Program-made: the position numbers and the translations under genes
The notes under the pieces: model-generated
The model's input: the letters and a program-made list of their open reading frames with translations, nothing else
The model's database searches: none
What the model was told of the DNA's origin: nothing
Origin: a virus
Length of the DNA stretch: 51,285 bases
Virus record (IMG/VR): IMGVR_UViG_3300015360_000059
Location: 1 to 51,285 of that record
Strand: one strand, 5' to 3'
Shown: positions 48,917 to 51,285 of the stretch, one piece after another
How the letters are laid out: each line of letters starts with the position of its first letter
Position numbering within the stretch: the stretch's first letter is position 1

Positions 48917-49240
48917 TTACTTCTTGCTTGAGTCCATTATATATTTTAGTATAATACTTCTATCCATATTTTTAAGCAATTCTAAGGCAGTGTAGTGATC
49001 TACTATGTCCTCTTCCATAATGGTTTCTAGAACTCGGTTAACCCCAATCAAAAGATGAACGAAGTCTTCAATTTTAGATTTTATATTGGGGTGATCCATA
49101 CTACTTCCCGAAAGATAGTTAATAGATGTAACATCCGTTATGGTCACCACACCAGTGCTCTTATCCTCGCTGAGAGTCTCAATACACCAGCCGCCCATAT
49201 CTTCACAGTATACGATTCTAGTTTTAATTTCTATAGTCAT
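48917..49240 (-). CDS. DR-tail family protein
   Basis: The 107 residues have a beta-rich N-terminus and a helical C-terminus ending LKNMDRSIILKYIMDSSKK. The start overlaps the preceding stop. Confidence 0.6.
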   Translation of the reverse strand: MTIEIKTRIVYCEDMGGWCIETLSEDKSTGVVTITDVTSINYLSGSSMDHPNIKSKIEDFVHLLIGVNRVLETIMEEDIVDHYTALELLKNMDRSIILKYIMDSSKK

Positions 49241-49425
49241 TTATCTAATAGGTAATTAAGAATTGTACTTCTATCTAAACAATCTAAAATCTGTTTGGAA
49301 GAAAACGGCTTTAAACTCTCTTTTAAATTAATTTCTGGAAGTTGGATTGCCCCAGTACTCCAGTAGTTTTTGCTAGGATCTAATCCTACAAAAATAGCAC
49401 CCGATGTCGTAATACTGCTATGCAT
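49237..49425 (-). CDS. DR-tail family protein, minimal
   Basis: With 62 residues this is the smallest member. The short body ends in LDCLDRSTILNYLLDK. It shows that the tail can be attached to almost no domain. Confidence 0.6.
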   Translation of the reverse strand: MHSSITTSGAIFVGLDPSKNYWSTGAIQLPEINLKESLKPFSSKQILDCLDRSTILNYLLDK

Positions 49426-49447
49426 TTGTATAGAATAGCACTACAAG

Positions 49448-49666
49448 CTAGTCTTGGCAAAGATACCGTAAGATACGCTTTCTATCAATAAAATCTAAAA
49501 CTAAGGTGCTAATAATAGGATCGTCTATCTTGTATTTATTCCCATGCCTTTCATCTATCTGCAAGAAAAGGTCTAAAAGTACTTCCTCAGTTGAAAAAGC
49601 GTCTAAGAGGGTATTAACAGCTTCACTAATCTTATATAATTTTTTATCACTATTGGTTTTATTCAT
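49448..49666 (-). CDS. DR-tail family protein
   Basis: The 72-residue helical protein ends LDFIDRKRILRYLCQD. No other motif is seen. Confidence 0.6.
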   Translation of the reverse strand: MNKTNSDKKLYKISEAVNTLLDAFSTEEVLLDLFLQIDERHGNKYKIDDPIISTLVLDFIDRKRILRYLCQD

Positions 49667-49698
49667 ATATACAGTATCGTCTTATATGTCTAATAACT

Positions 49699-50094
49699 TT
49701 AGCTAATTGCTCCCGTAGGAGGAAATAAGGGGGCCAGCCACCAGTTTGCTAGATAACTAGAGTAGTTAAAGATATAGGGTATATGAGTATGTTCCGTACC
49801 AGTTTGAAAAATCTGTATAAAGTCAGGAAACTCATTTACTATATGATAAAAATCGGAAATAAGGTGCATTCTATATAGTCTACGGCCCACTAAAATAGTA
49901 TTACTAAAGACAAGTGGATTGACTTCAATAACCTTTAATTCCCTCGTAAACCACGAGGAGATACAAGCCTTATCTTCTCGATCTAAAAAAGCATAAATTA
50001 TAGCATCACTAAATACTTCTGGCGCAAGAGTTAAATCCAAGCTACCAGTTAACTCACTGTATACTCTAGCTATATGGAGAGGGTCCGTAATCAC
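49699..50094 (-). CDS. Mixed DR-like and Trp-Trp family protein
   Basis: The 131 residues contain YAFLDREDKACISSWF near 34-49, similar to the DR tail but internal, and end LANWWLAPLF plus a Pro-rich tail. It may join both modules. The GTG start overlaps the preceding TGA (GTGA). Confidence 0.5.
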   Translation of the reverse strand: MITDPLHIARVYSELTGSLDLTLAPEVFSDAIIYAFLDREDKACISSWFTRELKVIEVNPLVFSNTILVGRRLYRMHLISDFYHIVNEFPDFIQIFQTGTEHTHIPYIFNYSSYLANWWLAPLFPPTGAIS

Positions 50095-50453
50095 TTTTGT
50101 AAGTACCTTAGTACAATGTCTCTAGGTATGAGCTGTAACAAGGAGTGGTAGAAGTCATCCGATCTTTCTGTCTCGTTTCTAACATCCCGCGAGCTATCTT
50201 TTAGCTCTCCCACGCTCAAAAGAACGGATACTCTAGAGATTAAATTAACCGCTCCCACTCTATCTAAGAGTATAGATAACATCTCTCCTATATTAAGCAT
50301 AACTTTAAAAGACTTTTCAGCCGTCTCTAGTGCAACGGCAGGGCTCACATCACCGGCCTCTACTTCTATAATAAATTCAGTAGATTGTTCTGGTAAAGTG
50401 GGTGTATTTGGGTCGCTCCAGTGCGTAAGTTTATCGAAAGAAATTAAAGACAT
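50091..50453 (-). CDS. DR-tail family protein
   Basis: The 120-residue, acidic, helical protein ends LLQLIPRDIVLRYLQK. It is preceded by a 28-residue membrane mini-ORF that ends 1 nt before its start. Confidence 0.6.
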   Translation of the reverse strand: MSLISFDKLTHWSDPNTPTLPEQSTEFIIEVEAGDVSPAVALETAEKSFKVMLNIGEMLSILLDRVGAVNLISRVSVLLSVGELKDSSRDVRNETERSDDFYHSLLQLIPRDIVLRYLQK

Positions 50454-50454
50454 A

Positions 50455-50541
50455 TTAATCAGGCTCCCTTGATATGTAGATTCCCACAGATAAGTTTAAA
50501 ATAATAACTAAGGTAAAGACAACAAAAACTATAACTAGCAT
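50455..50541 (-). CDS. 28-residue membrane mini-protein
   Basis: ATG at 50539-50541 follows GGAGGAGG (inside the end of the preceding gene) at a spacing of 11 nt. The product begins MLVIVFVVFTLVIILNL and ends ISREPD, a single transmembrane helix with a polar C-terminus. Its stop lies one base before the next start, so it fills the gap exactly. Confidence 0.65.
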   Translation of the reverse strand: MLVIVFVVFTLVIILNLSVGIYISREPD

Positions 50542-50547
50542 GATTTA

Positions 50548-50835
50548 CTAAGCCTCCTCCAATAAATACTGTAGGATGGTAGCTCTGTCAATCAAATCTA
50601 ATACACGCATCTTACCCTCATCGCTCTTTAATAACTTGCTAGACTCTAAAGCAGTAAGGAGACTACTACCTCCCGTTGCGCTACCATAGTATACTGCAAA
50701 GTAATCAGCCAGTGCTATTGCCTGACCTGGTGTCAGGGCTGCGTCTAAACTATCAGTTATGGTTCTTGTATTGACTATCTTTAATAAGTTTACTAGATCT
50801 TTAAAAGTCTTTGAATCGTGTGCTCCTCTTGTCAT
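50548..50835 (-). CDS. DR-tail family protein
   Basis: The 95-residue protein (start MTRGAHDSK) has helical segments and a small Gly/Ser-rich turn and ends LDLIDRATILQYLLEEA. The ATG at 50835 overlaps the upstream stop (ATGA), which favours it over a TTG 12 bases earlier. Confidence 0.6.
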   Translation of the reverse strand: MTRGAHDSKTFKDLVNLLKIVNTRTITDSLDAALTPGQAIALADYFAVYYGSATGGSSLLTALESSKLLKSDEGKMRVLDLIDRATILQYLLEEA

Positions 50836-51098
50836 ATTACCCACCAAGATTTTCCGTATTCTCTTAAAAGTAGAACTTGATAATGTTTATTGTAATAAAA
50901 AGTAGTGTGTCTGCTTTCGCTAATAGAGCCGTCTAAATAAACATCGCCTCCCAACTTTACTCTAGTAATTTGGTATGCTTGGTTTTTTTCAATAACAAAT
51001 AAAGTACCAGATGCATAAAACTCACTGACCTCTTTTAGAGGCTTACATGTAAGACTGAGCCATTTGGCATAAATTTTACAAAACTGCTCTGTCAGCAT
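50832..51098 (-). CDS. Trp-Trp tail family protein
   Basis: The 88 residues (start MLTEQFCKI) are beta-rich and end LLREYGKSWWVI with no tail after the Trp pair. The ATG overlaps the upstream stop (ATGCTGA). A GTG 15 bases upstream is an alternative. Confidence 0.55.
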   Translation of the reverse strand: MLTEQFCKIYAKWLSLTCKPLKEVSEFYASGTLFVIEKNQAYQITRVKLGGDVYLDGSISESRHTTFYYNKHYQVLLLREYGKSWWVI

Positions 51099-51285
51099 TT
51101 TATAATCATCCACTGTTTTTTATAAAACCTGGCCTCCAGATACATATCTACCCCTATGAAATTAGACACATTAAAAAGATATTTCTTTACATGGCTACTA
51201 TCGAAAAGTTTAGAGGCATAAAAGGTTCCACCCTTCCCTTGATTTAATAGGATCCTATCAAAAGGCTTATTTTTACCGTAAGCCC
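51092..51285 (-). CDS. Trp-tail family protein, N-terminus cut by window edge
   Basis: The frame is open from the edge to the TGA ending at 51092, giving 63 residues. It ends VDMYLEARFYKKQWMIIKC, a strand plus Trp ending akin to the neighbouring family. Only the C-terminal part is visible. It shows that the array continues beyond the window. Confidence 0.5.
   Translation of the reverse strand, partial: AYGKNKPFDRILLNQGKGGTFYASKLFDSSHVKKYLFNVSNFIGVDMYLEARFYKKQWMIIKC

Noticed and set aside
1-51285. CRISPR arrays, rRNA genes, insertion sequences
   Set aside because: No regularly spaced repeats, rRNA-like stretches or transposase genes were seen on either strand by reading.

Overview
The window is one stretch of a large, AT-rich, tailed double-stranded DNA bacteriophage genome. 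Coding is dense, with many ATGA/GTGA start-stop overlaps. The hallmark genes are a terminase large subunit interrupted by an intein, a portal, an HK97-type prohead protease, a scaffold, a decoration protein and a major capsid protein. Several promoters match the bacterial sigma-70 consensus and most genes have a Shine-Dalgarno site. The host cannot be named. A spanin-like coiled-coil/membrane pair, AxA-type signal peptides and a WavE-type glycosyltransferase lean towards a Gram-negative host, but this is inference.

Layout. (1) 1-9168, minus strand: an edge-truncated virion protein, a probable lysis cassette (holin-like and spanin-like membrane proteins), a DUF1360-like membrane protein, neck/connector candidates, a pseudo-response-regulator and two large appendage-like virion proteins. 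(2) 9343-20143, minus strand: the head morphogenesis block, read as zinc-ribbon protein, small terminase candidate, large terminase, portal, small coiled-coil protein, prohead protease, DUF6582-like small protein, scaffold, decoration protein, major capsid protein, terminator. (3) 20213-31157, minus strand: a secreted zincin, small virion-like proteins, dNMP kinase, methionine aminopeptidase, an actin/Hsp70-fold protein, a Vsr-like endonuclease, bacterial-type clamp-loader delta and gamma/tau subunits, and small zinc-ribbon or unknown proteins. (4) 31158-31803: a divergent control region with hairpins, a 23-residue mini-ORF and a strong promoter. (5) 31804-38630, plus strand: DEDDh exonuclease, MoxR-type AAA+ ATPase, a duplicated copy of that ATPase's C-terminal domain, a metallopeptidase/VWA protein, uracil-DNA glycosylase, an FmdB-like zinc ribbon and membrane proteins. 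(6) 38680-44991: a glycan island with a GDPD-like protein, a HAD-nucleotidyltransferase fusion, a WavE-like protein and three GT-B-like glycosyltransferases, transcribed divergently from a central promoter pair. (7) 45053-51285: SSB and then a compact, translationally coupled array of small unknown genes.

The most unusual region is the final array. About seven otherwise dissimilar proteins end in the same short helix-like tail, [LI][DP]R..[IL][LI].Y[LI]. Most of the others end in a beta-strand followed by a Trp-Trp pair. One gene carries both signatures. I do not recognise either family. Other points of note are a class 3 (WCT) intein in the terminase P-loop, the phage MoxR/VWA-metallopeptidase operon with its stand-alone domain duplicate, a receiver domain lacking its phospho-acceptor, an actin-fold protein with an altered phosphate-2 loop, and an SSB gene that may be read from a leaderless transcript.
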